NCBI GenBank assembly: GCA_023249615.1
Contig: JAHFCG010000007.1
Coordinates: 1-39,073 of the forward strand
Source of the DNA: a candidate division FCPU426 bacterium
Lineage (GTDB): Bacteria > Oederibacteriota > Muellerivitia > Muellerivitales > Muellerivitaceae
Direction of reading: 5' to 3'
DNA: 39,073 bases
Part shown: positions 24,499-31,722 of the stretch, in pieces
How the letters are laid out: every line of letters starts with the position of its first letter
Position numbering within the stretch: position 1 is the first letter of the stretch
The notes under the pieces: generated by a model
The model's database searches: none
Told to the model about the DNA's origin: nothing
Seen by the model: only the letters and a program-made list of their open reading frames with translations
Position numbers and translations under genes: made by a program

Positions 24499-24662
24499 TT
24501 CACCGCAGAGACGCAGAGAACGCAGAGTTTGTTTCTTCAGAAGAAAATGCGAAAAGCTGTTTCGTTATTCCAAACACAAAAAAATCCTACATGAAAAATC
24601 CTGTAATTTTTTTTATATCAAGATCAAGACTTTCTCTGCGGGCTCCGCGCCTCTGCGGTGAA
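24499..24662. repeat. Imperfect inverted repeat (CACCGCAGAG type) filling intergenic gap
   Basis: TTCACCGCAGAGACGCAGAG at 24499 is met by CGCCTCTGCGGTGAA at the other end (to 24662), with related CTCTGCG units inside each arm. The AT-rich middle has no gene. A related CCTCTGTGCCTCTGTGGT unit occurs at 38572-38589. Confidence 0.6.
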
Positions 24663-24667
24663 GATTT

Positions 24668-25135
24668 TTAGGCTTTCTTACCGCCGCTGTGCAGACGGAT
24701 TTTCTCGGCAAGGAGAAATTTATCCAGGCGGATGACGTCCTGCTTGTTGATGGCCAGGATTTTAAGCCCCGCCCGAAAGGTGGACCCATTGCTTCCACCC
24801 GCCTCCGCGGTTGCCCGAATTACCTCGGAAATCATCGTAATAGGAGCGGGGTAATTGGGAAGGTAAAGATGAATTTCCAATGCCATATCCTCAGGGAACT
24901 CCACCTGGCCCACCAGCGACATGCCCCCCATCGAAATATCCCGCGTGACGGCGTGGACTATGGCGGATTTTTTGGAAAGTTCCGGCAATTTATCGGTGGT
25001 GGATTCCCGGTAGGCGGGGTTGGAAAGGGTATTCACTAGGTCGGCTTTGGGGATCAGGCAATAGGTTACCTTGACCGAGGCGTCAATACGCTCGAACTGC
25101 CTTTTTTCCATCCAACCTGTATGAAGCGGCCCCAT
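24668..25135 (-). CDS. PilZ-domain (cyclic-di-GMP binding) protein
   Basis: A 155-residue protein from the ATG at 25135, with GAGGAG six bases upstream. It carries both PilZ signatures: an RxxxR (RQFER, R12-R16) near the N-terminus and DISMGG (D66, S68, G71) after about 50 residues. Between them is a longer insertion than in minimal PilZ domains (AYRESTTDKLPELSKKS). Strands VEFPEDMALEIHLYLP and ITMISEVIRA follow, ending in a helix LDKFLLAEKIR. It should bind cyclic-di-GMP and pass the signal to motility, polysaccharide or envelope functions. No output domain is attached, so it probably acts on a partner protein. No diguanylate cyclase lies nearby. Confidence 0.85.
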   Translation of the reverse strand: MGPLHTGWMEKRQFERIDASVKVTYCLIPKADLVNTLSNPAYRESTTDKLPELSKKSAIVHAVTRDISMGGMSLVGQVEFPEDMALEIHLYLPNYPAPITMISEVIRATAEAGGSNGSTFRAGLKILAINKQDVIRLDKFLLAEKIRLHSGGKKA

Positions 25136-25141
25136 CCTCAA

Positions 25142-25229
25142 CTCCTCAAACCAGTTGACAGCTCACAGTTCACGGTTTGGCTTCGAGGTCCTTGTAGTGA
25201 CCTATCACCCGTGACCTGTTATCTGCCTT
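25142..25229. other. Short gap with small direct repeats
   Basis: The 88 bases between the PilZ and ferredoxin genes hold GACAGCTCACAGTTCACGG and a tandem GTGACCTaTCAC / GTGACCTgTTAT pair. These resemble small dispersed repeats and do not form a clear terminator. Confidence 0.35.
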
Positions 25230-25439
25230 TCACTTCTTCCAATGAATACAATTAACCGGACAGCTGTTCATGGCCGATTCGATCTTTTCTTCCGTATCCC
25301 CCTGGGGATTAAAAACCTCGGCCAGGCCGTCCGGTGTCATCCGAAACACCTGGGGCGTTTCCACCACGCAGGCCTCGCAGCCCGTGCACTCATTTTGATC
25401 GACATAGGAAATCCGGTTTATCTTTTTGGTCTGCCCCAA
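25230..25439 (-). CDS. Small ferredoxin, single [4Fe-4S] type
   Basis: A 69-residue protein with the cluster motif CTGCEAC (C18, C21, C24) and a distal CP (C60), the pattern of monocluster bacterial ferredoxins. The loop between them is acidic (EVFNPQGDTEEKIE), as usual for electron carriers. An extra Cys (C64) follows. The only in-frame start upstream of the motif is TTG at 25439, with a weak AGGGAAAG behind it. It would shuttle electrons in the cytoplasm; the partner is not encoded next to it. It lies between a barrel gene and a PilZ gene on the same strand. Confidence 0.85.
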   Translation of the reverse strand: MGQTKKINRISYVDQNECTGCEACVVETPQVFRMTPDGLAEVFNPQGDTEEKIESAMNSCPVNCIHWKK

Positions 25440-25501
25440 TTGGCTTCTTTCCCTTTTTCGCCTTTTGTCCTTCGGACGGCGGAGAGCGAACGACGGCCTT
25501 T

Positions 25502-26485
25502 TTAAAACTCCAGGCGGAAGCTGGTGCTTCCCGCGATATCAATGCCGTTGGATTCCCCCACCACGCCCCAATGAAACCCTTCCCCCATGTCAAAGCCAAC
25601 CACAAACTTCGGTTCAAAAACCACCGGCGAGGAGGAACTGGTAATTAAATAGCTGAAAGCCGCCGCCCCGGAACCGTTGACGTCCTGTGTTCCGCTCACG
25701 GAAAATGCCGAGGAAACGGTTCCCGAATGTCTTTGAAACCCCACAGCCCCAAAGGGAAAAATCATCCCCAAATCCTTGCCGACCATGATCTTCGCCCCGA
25801 AGCTTTTAACATTCCAATTCTGCGCGTAGGCGTCGGTACCCGTCATGGTGACGGGAACCGAGCCGGCGTTGGGGTCGTTATAGTTGGAGGTTTGCTGAAC
25901 CTTGCTGGAAATGGAAAAACCCCCGTTCATGACATCCCAGCTCACCACCCCTGTGAGGGTGGGTAAATAACTGCCGTCCAGGATTTTAAAACGCAGATCC
26001 AGTCCCCACCCCGTGACGTTGGCCGCGAAACCAAAATCAGGAAGGTTGATGTTGGGGATAATGGAGAGACGAAGTCCGGCGTCCAGACCGTTCATCAGGC
26101 CGACCCGCAGGGTGCCGATGGGGTATGGAATGGGAAAAACCGAGGGCACGCTAATATTTGAAGAAACCAAAAGGGCCCCCATGGGAAGTCCCGCCAAACT
26201 GGAAAGGGAAACCAAATCGGCCCCGGCCCCCACCCCGACCTCAACCCTGGGCCCGGCCATCAGGTCATAAACCCCCGGAGGGTTATTCCATCCAAGGGTG
26301 GAATAAAAGCCCATGGTTCGCGCGAATTGCCCGTTGATGTAATCGGATATGGATTGGAAATCGATTTTGGCCTGGGCGTCGAAATCCTGGCTGGGGGTTG
26401 CCGCGTAGGAGGCCAGGGGCGGGAAACCCAGAAAAACGAGGGCCAATGAAAGGGTAAGTTTTTTAAATGGTTTGCGAATTTTCAT
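25502..26485 (-). CDS. Putative outer-membrane beta-barrel protein
   Basis: A 327-residue protein with a signal peptide ending SYAATP and a purine-rich GGGGGGAA site before the ATG. After a short helix-like N-terminal part (FDAQAKIDFQSISDYIN), the chain is Gly-, Val- and Leu-rich with alternating strands (VEVGVGAGADLVSLSS, IGTLRVGLMNGLDAGLRLSI, FKILDGSYLPTLTGVVSW) and ends STSFRLEF, an outer-membrane-type C-terminus. The overall look is similar to DUF6588-like barrels, a match I hold weakly. The function is unknown. It lies immediately upstream of the ferredoxin, with 62 bases between. Confidence 0.6.
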   Translation of the reverse strand: MKIRKPFKKLTLSLALVFLGFPPLASYAATPSQDFDAQAKIDFQSISDYINGQFARTMGFYSTLGWNNPPGVYDLMAGPRVEVGVGAGADLVSLSSLAGLPMGALLVSSNISVPSVFPIPYPIGTLRVGLMNGLDAGLRLSIIPNINLPDFGFAANVTGWGLDLRFKILDGSYLPTLTGVVSWDVMNGGFSISSKVQQTSNYNDPNAGSVPVTMTGTDAYAQNWNVKSFGAKIMVGKDLGMIFPFGAVGFQRHSGTVSSAFSVSGTQDVNGSGAAAFSYLITSSSSPVVFEPKFVVGFDMGEGFHWGVVGESNGIDIAGSTSFRLEF

Positions 26486-26693
26486 GGGTTCCCCCCAAAC
26501 AGGTTTAACGGAAAAGTCTTGGCTTTACTTTATTCCAGGTTGGGGAAAATGGAAAGAGATTCAGTAAAAACAGACCAATTAACCCCACTTTGTTGGCGGC
26601 TTCAAATTCGCGGGATGGCTTGCGGGAGTTGAAACAGGAACGGATTTGAAAATATTTTAGGGGTAAAATTCTTTTGGAATGGGACGCGAAAAT

Positions 26694-26879
26694 TTATTTG
26701 GGAGTGGATTTATTCGAATCCTGCGTCATTTCATCCAAAAAAGCCTTCCGGACATTTTGATCCAAAAGAAAGCAATCGGGACAATTCTGGATATGCTGGG
26801 CGACCCATTCCATTTGGGTTGGAGGAAGTTTACCCTGGAGATAAACGCTGTAAGCCTGATGTATTTGCCTGCAATCCAT
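26694..26879 (-). CDS. Small zinc-finger (zf-HC2-like) anti-sigma-type protein
   Basis: A 61-residue protein from the ATG at 26879, which has GAGG five bases upstream and begins MDCRQIHQAYSVYLQGKLPP, the usual opening of zf-HC2 anti-sigma domains. The HxxxCxxC set is H29, C33 and C36, with C3 as a fourth possible ligand. There is no membrane helix or further sensor domain, so it would be a soluble, ultra-short member. No ECF sigma factor is encoded in the window, which leaves its partner unknown. The frame opens 18 codons earlier, but that extension lacks the family start. Confidence 0.6.
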   Translation of the reverse strand: MDCRQIHQAYSVYLQGKLPPTQMEWVAQHIQNCPDCFLLDQNVRKAFLDEMTQDSNKSTPK

Positions 26880-27030
26880 AAATCCTCGTTTATACGAAAG
26901 ATCCGCCCTTTTAGCGGAACCCTTCCTCAACAATAACCCACAGGGTTACTAAATCATAACAAAATCCTTGAAGAGGGGAACCAGCCGAGCCCTGTTCCCG
27001 CAAAAACTATAAAATTTCCGGCACAAGGGA

Positions 27031-27060
27031 AATGAAAAAGGGAGGCACGGAGCCTCCCTC
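27031..27060 (-). terminator. Rho-independent terminator after HMBD protein gene
   Basis: On the minus strand a perfect GGGAGGC/GCCTCCC stem with a five-base loop (27040-27058) is followed by TTTTTCATTT. It lies about 45 bases past the stop of the small metal-binding protein at 27104. Confidence 0.85.
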
Positions 27061-27103
27061 CATTTAAAACCCAAGAAACCAACAAAGCTGAAAAACCGCT
27101 CCA

Positions 27104-27427
27104 TTACATCTTCTTTTGCTTGCCGGCCTTTTCCTTCAATTCCTTGGTTTCTTTTACCATCGCCATGCCGCACTCGGGGCAATTCCCCGGTTTGTCCGCC
27201 TTGATGTGGCACATCGGGCAAACATAAACAGATTTTTCGGCGGCCTTGGTTTCTTTCGCGGCCTTGTTCTTTTTTTTGGTCATGCTGGCTTTTTTGACCT
27301 TAACCGGTGGGGTTGTCTGGACGGAGGCCGACGCGGTGTTCGCGGCCGTTTCCTCCGCCATCACAAAATTCACGGACACCATCCATGCCGCCATTCCCGC
27401 CATTAAAACACGATAAAATTTTTTCAT
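27104..27427 (-). CDS. Periplasmic protein with heavy-metal-binding domain (HMBD)
   Basis: A 107-residue protein with GGAGG five bases before the ATG. It has a signal peptide (MKKFYRVLMAGMAAWMVSVN, cleaved near VMAEE), a Thr/Lys-rich linker and a compact YVCPMCHIKADKPGNCPECG motif (C70, C73, C83, C86). This motif is the HMBD also found in front of CusB-type pump adaptors. The Lys-rich tail (ETKELKEKAGKQKK) is unusual. It should bind copper, silver or a similar soft metal in the periplasm. The same motif occurs in three other proteins of this window. A strong terminator follows the gene. Confidence 0.75.
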   Translation of the reverse strand: MKKFYRVLMAGMAAWMVSVNFVMAEETAANTASASVQTTPPVKVKKASMTKKKNKAAKETKAAEKSVYVCPMCHIKADKPGNCPECGMAMVKETKELKEKAGKQKKM

Positions 27428-27502
27428 CCAACCCTCCTTGTTTTTTCTGATCTCCGGTCAAACCGCCTGTATTTTATACCCCCGTCCGCCTTAAATTGAA
27501 AC

Positions 27503-28213
27503 CTACCCGTCCTGTCCGTCCGCCGACATCTGTTCCTTCGCCGAAAGCATCATGTCCCGGGTCATTTCCGCGACACGGGGAAAGCTTTTGATTTCCTTGC
27601 TGGCCAGCGCCCTCTCAAAATAGCGGCGGGCTTCCTTGAGAAGTCCTTGACGGCGGTGAAGTTCACCGATCAGGTAAAGCACCCCCGGCTCCCCCAAATA
27701 TTCCGGCATGTCATAACCCGTGGAAAGAAATTCCTCGTAGGCCTTCGCGGCCTCCGAAAGGGCCGCCTTTTCCTTCTCGGTGTTTTTCATTAAACGGTTG
27801 ATCCAGACCAGATGGAGCGTGAGGCCGGCAAGAATTCCCAATTCCTTATAGGCCCTCAACTTCATGAAGGCGATGGCGAGTTCATGTCGTTTGGCCGCGA
27901 CCTCGGGAGTGCTGGTTCCGAGGGCGAAAAGGTCGGGTTTCTTTTTTCCGGCTTGTTTGATCTTTTTACAAGCTTCCAGGATCTTCGGTTCGGCGCCGGC
28001 GCGGATTGAATCAAAATCCTTGTTGAGCGCCGCGAAGGTGCAATGGGGGCAGACGGTAACCGCGTAAAAATAAGCGCACTCGCCGTCGTAAATATTCCCA
28101 AAGTCGCTTTCCTTTTCCCTTACCTTCATGGCCGAGGAACGCATGCGGGTGGTTTCAAACTCGCCCCCGCAAAAGGGGCATTTCAGTTTTTTATTCCAAA
28201 GCGGTGTGCTGAT
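27503..28213 (-). CDS. DUF2225-family protein with probable AUC start
   Basis: The first ATG (28144) would give 213 residues, but the same frame continues 23 codons upstream and encodes LKCPFCGGEFETTR, the conserved zinc-ribbon-like start of DUF2225 proteins. That frame is closed by a TAA at 28229-28231 and holds no ATG, GTG or TTG. GGAGG at 28221-28225 sits seven bases before an ATC codon at 28213, so AUC initiation is the best reading (236 residues). CTG before KCPFC is the alternative. The Cys pairs are C12/C15 and C55/C58 (VCPHC). The C-terminal half looks like TPR-type helices (GVLYLIGELHRRQGLLKEARRYFERAL). The function of the family is unknown; a cytoplasmic scaffold or regulator is likely. 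Confidence 0.65.
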   Translation of the reverse strand: MSTPLWNKKLKCPFCGGEFETTRMRSSAMKVREKESDFGNIYDGECAYFYAVTVCPHCTFAALNKDFDSIRAGAEPKILEACKKIKQAGKKKPDLFALGTSTPEVAAKRHELAIAFMKLRAYKELGILAGLTLHLVWINRLMKNTEKEKAALSEAAKAYEEFLSTGYDMPEYLGEPGVLYLIGELHRRQGLLKEARRYFERALASKEIKSFPRVAEMTRDMMLSAKEQMSADGQDG

Positions 28214-28368
28214 AACAAAGCCTCCAAAAGGTTAAAGCTGGTCGCGGGTCAACAATAGAACCGGGGGGTTGATTCCTTGGGTCGTTCAATACCGGGAATG
28301 AACGGAAACAATGGGCGGAGCCCCGGGAAAACCCCTCGGCTCCACGGTTTCCAAGCGTTGCTTGGGCA

Positions 28369-29184
28369 TTAGAATTTTTCCGCGACAACCTTGATGCTGA
28401 TCGTGGGTTCTTTCTTCTTGGTCCGGTAAACGGCCTCCTCCACATCCTCAAGAACGGAAAGAATGGCCCCTCCGGTTCCGATCAGGCTCAGGTGGGCGGA
28501 TTTGAGCTTTCCCGGGTAGCTGTGAAGCCCCGCGAAATGTTTGGGCGACTGGTGAATATAGGTATAACCCTGCGGGTCATAGCGGCAGGCCGATTCAATC
28601 ACGGGTTTCTGGTCGTCCTTGTTCAGGGCCTTGGTCAACATCACCTCAAGGCTGTCCTCGTCCAGTTTTCGTTCCGGCATGTCAAAGAAAACCGTGGAGA
28701 CGCAGTAGTTCGCGTTGGGGGACATTTTCAATTGGGCGGAGGCATCCTTGACCGAGTGGAATAATTTATCCGGCTCTTCCTTTGACGCCATCTCCTTGTT
28801 GACGATTTCCTTGAGGGTGATGTTCTTGACCGGATTCCCGATCAGCTTGTTGGTTTTTTCAAACATGATCCGCCCGTCCTTTTCGGGACTACAGGTGTAG
28901 AGTTCGTCGATGAGGCGCCTGGTTTTCGGGTCGTAAATCAGGATTCGGTGGGATTCCGAAAGGATCCAGGAATACATCAACACATCGTTCAGCCCGACGT
29001 TTCCAAATCCTGGGTAGGGCACGAAATCCAGGATGATAAAATCATTGTCCAGGAGGGTTTTATTTCCAAGCTCCAGCAGGGCCAGACACCGTTTTTTAAT
29101 GTCCGCCGGGAAGTCCACATTGTCATAAATGGAGAACATTCCCGTTCCCTTGGAATACTTTGAATCGTCGATGAATTCGGTCAT
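28369..29184 (-). CDS. Hypothetical protein, family not recognised
   Basis: A 271-residue soluble protein without signal peptide, membrane helix or obvious motif. Composition is ordinary, with many Lys, Asp and Glu residues, and codon use fits the neighbours, so it is likely real. Recognisable pieces include FIILDFVPYPGFGNVGLNDVLMYSWIL, ILIYDPKTRRLIDELYTCSP and LSLIGTGGAILSVLEDVEEAVYR. Three Cys are scattered. It lies upstream of the DUF2225 gene on the same strand, with about 155 bases between them that include a GGAGCC/GGCTCC hairpin (28317-28343), so co-transcription is uncertain. The upstream region is very AT-rich. Confidence 0.7.
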   Translation of the reverse strand: MTEFIDDSKYSKGTGMFSIYDNVDFPADIKKRCLALLELGNKTLLDNDFIILDFVPYPGFGNVGLNDVLMYSWILSESHRILIYDPKTRRLIDELYTCSPEKDGRIMFEKTNKLIGNPVKNITLKEIVNKEMASKEEPDKLFHSVKDASAQLKMSPNANYCVSTVFFDMPERKLDEDSLEVMLTKALNKDDQKPVIESACRYDPQGYTYIHQSPKHFAGLHSYPGKLKSAHLSLIGTGGAILSVLEDVEEAVYRTKKKEPTISIKVVAEKF

Positions 29185-29298
29185 GCCCCTGGTTCCATAA
29201 TTAAGGAGGTAATTGCTTCGATATTATCCACTCGATTATTAAAAAATATATAAAAAAGTTTTATGAAATAGAAAGAAAAGTGACAGCCGATGGAATCT

Positions 29299-30399
29299 TC
29301 AGGCCGTTAAAGTTTTAAGTCTCCGGCTTATCTCATCGCGGACCTCGCGGAATTTTTGAAGCTGTTCCTCTTCGGTGCCGGATTGTCCCGCGGGATCGGG
29401 GAGGGGCCAATGAATTCTTTCGAATTTTCCCAAATAAACGGGGCAAACTTCCTCGGCGCAAAGGGTAATGACGGTTTTTACCGTGGAGGGATCAATCCTG
29501 CTGACCGACTTTGATCTTTGCCGGGAAATATCAATATCGATTTCCGCGAGGGCTCTGACCGCCAAGGGATTCACCCGGGAAGGCCTTGAACCCGCGCTTT
29601 GAATAAGAGCCCCGGCGCTAAAAAATTTCTTGGCCAACCCCTCCGCCATCTGGCTTCGGGCGGAGTTGGCAACGCAAAGAAAAAGGATCTTTTTTCCGGG
29701 ATCCTTGACCGGATCGCTATGGCGGAGATATTCATAAAGAAGAGCCGCGCCCAAGGCCCCCATCATGGGGCCCAACAGATAAATCCAGATCACATCCATC
29801 CGACCCTCAAAAACAGCGGGAGCCAGAGAGCGGGCAGGATTCATGGAAGCCCCCGTGACGGGCCCTCCCACGAATGCCCCCAGCATGACAACCGCGCCGA
29901 TGGCCGCCCCTGCCATAGTTCCTACCGCCCTGGTATCCGTTGCAACCGCCACGATGACGAACATCAAGAAAAAGGTAAGGATAAATTCCCAGCCCAAAGC
30001 CTGTAGTGGGAAAACAGAGGGTGTGGTGGCCCCGTAAAATTTACCCGGAGGAAGAATCGCGGTTAAAACTCCGATGGCCCCGAAAGAACCGGCAATTTGG
30101 AAAATCCAATAGACCATGACCTCCCTGGCCGGAAAATGCCTCGCGGCGGCGAAAGCCAGGGTGACCGCGGGGTTAAAGTGGGCCCCCGAAATATGACCGA
30201 GAGCGTAAACCATGACGGCCACCGCCAACCCGAAAATCACCGCTATCTCGGCAGGGGAAATGGAACCGGGAAACCTTTCGGCCACCATGACGCTACCGCA
30301 TCCGGCGAAGACAATCGTGAAAGTGCCGATGGCTTCCGCCATGGATTTTTTCAGGAGGCCCGGTCCAATCAACAGTGGTTTTGAAATAATCCCGCCCAA
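29299..30399 (-). CDS. Aquaporin - arsenate reductase fusion (AqpS-ArsC type)
   Basis: A single frame joining two proteins. The first 225 residues or so are a six-helix MIP channel with both pore motifs: [10 protein letters not shown] (NPA 76-78) and [10 protein letters not shown] (NPA 187-189). After a short linker, residues 236-366 are a low-molecular-weight-phosphatase-type arsenate reductase with the P-loop CVANSAR (C242, R248), the redox pair C314 and C319 in LCAEEVCP, and DPAG with the general acid D335. It should reduce arsenate and let arsenite leave through its own pore. I chose TTG at 30399 (GGAGG five bases upstream); the ATG at 30453 has no ribosome site and directly follows a terminator. 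Fusions of this kind are known, for example in Salinispora. Confidence 0.88.
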   Translation of the reverse strand: MGGIISKPLLIGPGLLKKSMAEAIGTFTIVFAGCGSVMVAERFPGSISPAEIAVIFGLAVAVMVYALGHISGAHFNPAVTLAFAAARHFPAREVMVYWIFQIAGSFGAIGVLTAILPPGKFYGATTPSVFPLQALGWEFILTFFLMFVIVAVATDTRAVGTMAGAAIGAVVMLGAFVGGPVTGASMNPARSLAPAVFEGRMDVIWIYLLGPMMGALGAALLYEYLRHSDPVKDPGKKILFLCVANSARSQMAEGLAKKFFSAGALIQSAGSRPSRVNPLAVRALAEIDIDISRQRSKSVSRIDPSTVKTVITLCAEEVCPVYLGKFERIHWPLPDPAGQSGTEEEQLQKFREVRDEISRRLKTLTA

Positions 30400-30431
30400 C
30401 TTTTCCTCCAGGGGGTGTGAAATTAACCCAG

Positions 30432-30459
30432 AGTATAGTTGATGGTCGAACATGGTAAA
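30432..30459 (-). promoter_or_regulatory. Promoter for AqpS-ArsC gene
   Basis: Read on the minus strand: TTTACC (30459-30454), a 16-base spacer, then TATACT (30437-30432, five of six matches to the -10 consensus). Transcription would start near 30426, leaving a leader of about 25 bases that contains GGAGG before the TTG start at 30399. Confidence 0.5.
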
Positions 30460-30492
30460 AATAAAAAGAGGGCGCCCGCTGGGGACGCCCTC
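30457..30492 (-). terminator. Rho-independent terminator
   Basis: On the minus strand a GAGGGCG/CGCCCTC stem extended by GGG/CCC is followed by TTTTTATTTTT. It ends the CCxxC protein gene at 30524 and separates it from the AqpS-ArsC gene. Confidence 0.85.
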
Positions 30493-30523
30493 CTGAAAAA
30501 TGAACCTGATTTACCAGGTTCTG

Positions 30524-30877
30524 TTAATACATAAAGGTTTTAAATTTCCCCAAATCCTTCTCCACGTCCGCCTTGCAGGGTTTGCAGCAAAGCATGATTC
30601 TTTTGCCGTTGGTCAACATCACCTCCACCTGGGTTTTGGAGTTGATTTGGTGGGCGAGGCCGGCGGCGGGGCAATAGCTGTACCATACACCCCCGCCGAT
30701 AAAACCCGACGGATAGCGAATTACGTTTTTCGCCCAAAGACTCGGTTGAACAACCTGCGCGGATTCCTCCGCCGTCGCGAAATGGCCGGCTGGATAAGTC
30801 AGGGCCGGGTGGTTTCCCGCGAAGCTAAAGGCCGTCGTAGCCAGCAACAAAGCAAATGTGAAAATTAAGGTTTTCAT
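30524..30877 (-). CDS. Small exported CCxxC protein, probable metal binding
   Basis: A 117-residue protein from the ATG at 30877 (GGAGG five bases upstream; signal peptide MKTLIFTFALLLATTAFSFA). The open frame extends 44 codons further but without a ribosome site. A CPAAG at C69 is followed by NGKRIMLCCKPCKADVEKDL (C97, C98, C101) and the end FMY. This C-terminal third matches that of the 171-residue HMBD protein at 32478 (NGKKIMMCCPRCQKAIEKNL, end LMY). The CP...CCxxC layout is like YHS/TRASH-type metal sites. I infer periplasmic binding of copper or a similar metal. The gene is followed by a strong terminator. Confidence 0.7.
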   Translation of the reverse strand: MKTLIFTFALLLATTAFSFAGNHPALTYPAGHFATAEESAQVVQPSLWAKNVIRYPSGFIGGGVWYSYCPAAGLAHQINSKTQVEVMLTNGKRIMLCCKPCKADVEKDLGKFKTFMY

Positions 30878-31027
30878 GACATCCTCCTTTTTAAAATTCA
30901 ATGTGACGGGGCTTTTGAAAGCCGGTTTTTTCCAAAGGCGGAAATTCCAAATTCTTCGGTCCCTTTTCCGGAACCGCAAAAACGGGGTTGGCCTTTCCAC
31001 AGGGCACACCCCTGGTTTTGGATAATC

Positions 31028-31390
31028 TCAAATACGAAGGGCGATTGAAAAACCAGGCGGATAAAACAATGGATGGTTGGGTTTGAGAACCAGAGCAACT
31101 TTAAGAAACGGGGCGGGGTTAAACCCTAAAAAGACCCCCAAGGGATGACCCATCGCTTGCTTTGCTGATTTTGAAATGGCAAAAACCGCGGTCGGGGCCG
31201 TTTTTAAACCGGAGCAATGTTTGTGGGTTCGATGGGCACAGCATTGATGGGTATCACAGCAGGTCGCGGCCCGAACCTTCAGGCCGGGATCCAGGGTCCC
31301 GTCCCCTGGGCAATTCCACAGAAAGAACGGCGCGGCGCCGAACAAAACCGCCGTCAGGATAACGAAAAAGTTCAAAATTACCTTTTTCAT
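31028..31390 (-). CDS. Small exported Cys/His-rich protein with PPGFxxxLRI tail
   Basis: A 120-residue protein with a signal peptide (MKKVILNFFVILTAVLFGAA). A dense Cys/His patch follows: C27, then C44, C45, C50, C51 and C59, interleaved with H48, H53, H56 and H58. A Pro-rich, non-polar second half ends YPPGFSIALRI. The protein at 38760-39073 has the same plan, Cys/His patch then Pro/Ala-rich stretch and the end SPPGFLPLRI, so the two are a family. The family is not one I can name. The context, a copper/silver efflux locus, and the thiol cluster suggest metal binding or sensing in the periplasm. GGAAGG lies nine bases before the ATG. Confidence 0.65.
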   Translation of the reverse strand: MKKVILNFFVILTAVLFGAAPFFLWNCPGDGTLDPGLKVRAATCCDTHQCCAHRTHKHCSGLKTAPTAVFAISKSAKQAMGHPLGVFLGFNPAPFLKVALVLKPNHPLFYPPGFSIALRI

Positions 31391-31722
31391 GGGACACCGC
31401 CTTCCCCTGAAACCATCCCCTGGGAAAACTTCTTTGTTTATGATTTTAAAATAACTCTTTGGTTGCCGTTCCTTTATGACCTGCGTCAGAAAGCCATGTT
31501 TTGTCCTTTACCAGATAATCTTCTCGTTTATTTAGCCTTTCCTACAAATTTGTTGAAACGGGATTCCTGATCCGCACCGCCCTTTATGACCCCAGTCATT
31601 TCGATTCTGAATGCCAAAGTCTAAGGTAAAACCCAAGAGGGATACCCGTGACAAATGACGTTTTTAAAAGTCATTGGAATTTCATTAGGTTCCCCCTAAA
31701 AACAGACAAGGGAGATTGAAAC
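31391..31722. promoter_or_regulatory. 332-base divergent control region with two TGACC dyads
   Basis: No gene is seen here. Two similar dyads, each preceded by CCTTTA, lie 110 bases apart: TGACCTGCGTCA (31477-31488) and TGACCCCAGTCA (31587-31598). They resemble sites of the CRP/FNR superfamily such as HcpR. The first is centred 32 bases before a TATTTT read on the minus strand (31448-31453), the geometry of a class II activated promoter for the Cys-rich gene. A third, wider TGAC/GTCA pair follows at about 31656-31673. The plus-strand gene has GGGAG eight bases before its ATG at 31723. Confidence 0.45.

Noticed and set aside
25469-25484. Hairpin TCCTTCGGA before the ferredoxin gene as a terminator
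   Set aside because: It has no U-tract on either strand, and the same palindrome occurs inside the coding sequence at about 38828-38842, so it is better seen as a repeat.
28191-28451. 86-codon minus-strand frame overlapping the DUF2225 start
   Set aside because: It is Arg/Pro/Ser-rich in a non-coding gap and has no motif. The DUF2225 frame explains the region better.
30400-30453. ATG start for the AqpS-ArsC fusion at 30453
   Set aside because: There is only the T-tract of a terminator in front of it and no ribosome site. The TTG at 30399 follows GGAGG, and a promoter fits between them.
30878-31009. Extended N-terminus of the 117-residue CCxxC protein
   Set aside because: The ATG at 30877 has a strong GGAGG and starts a proper signal peptide. 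The extension is basic and unlike a leader.
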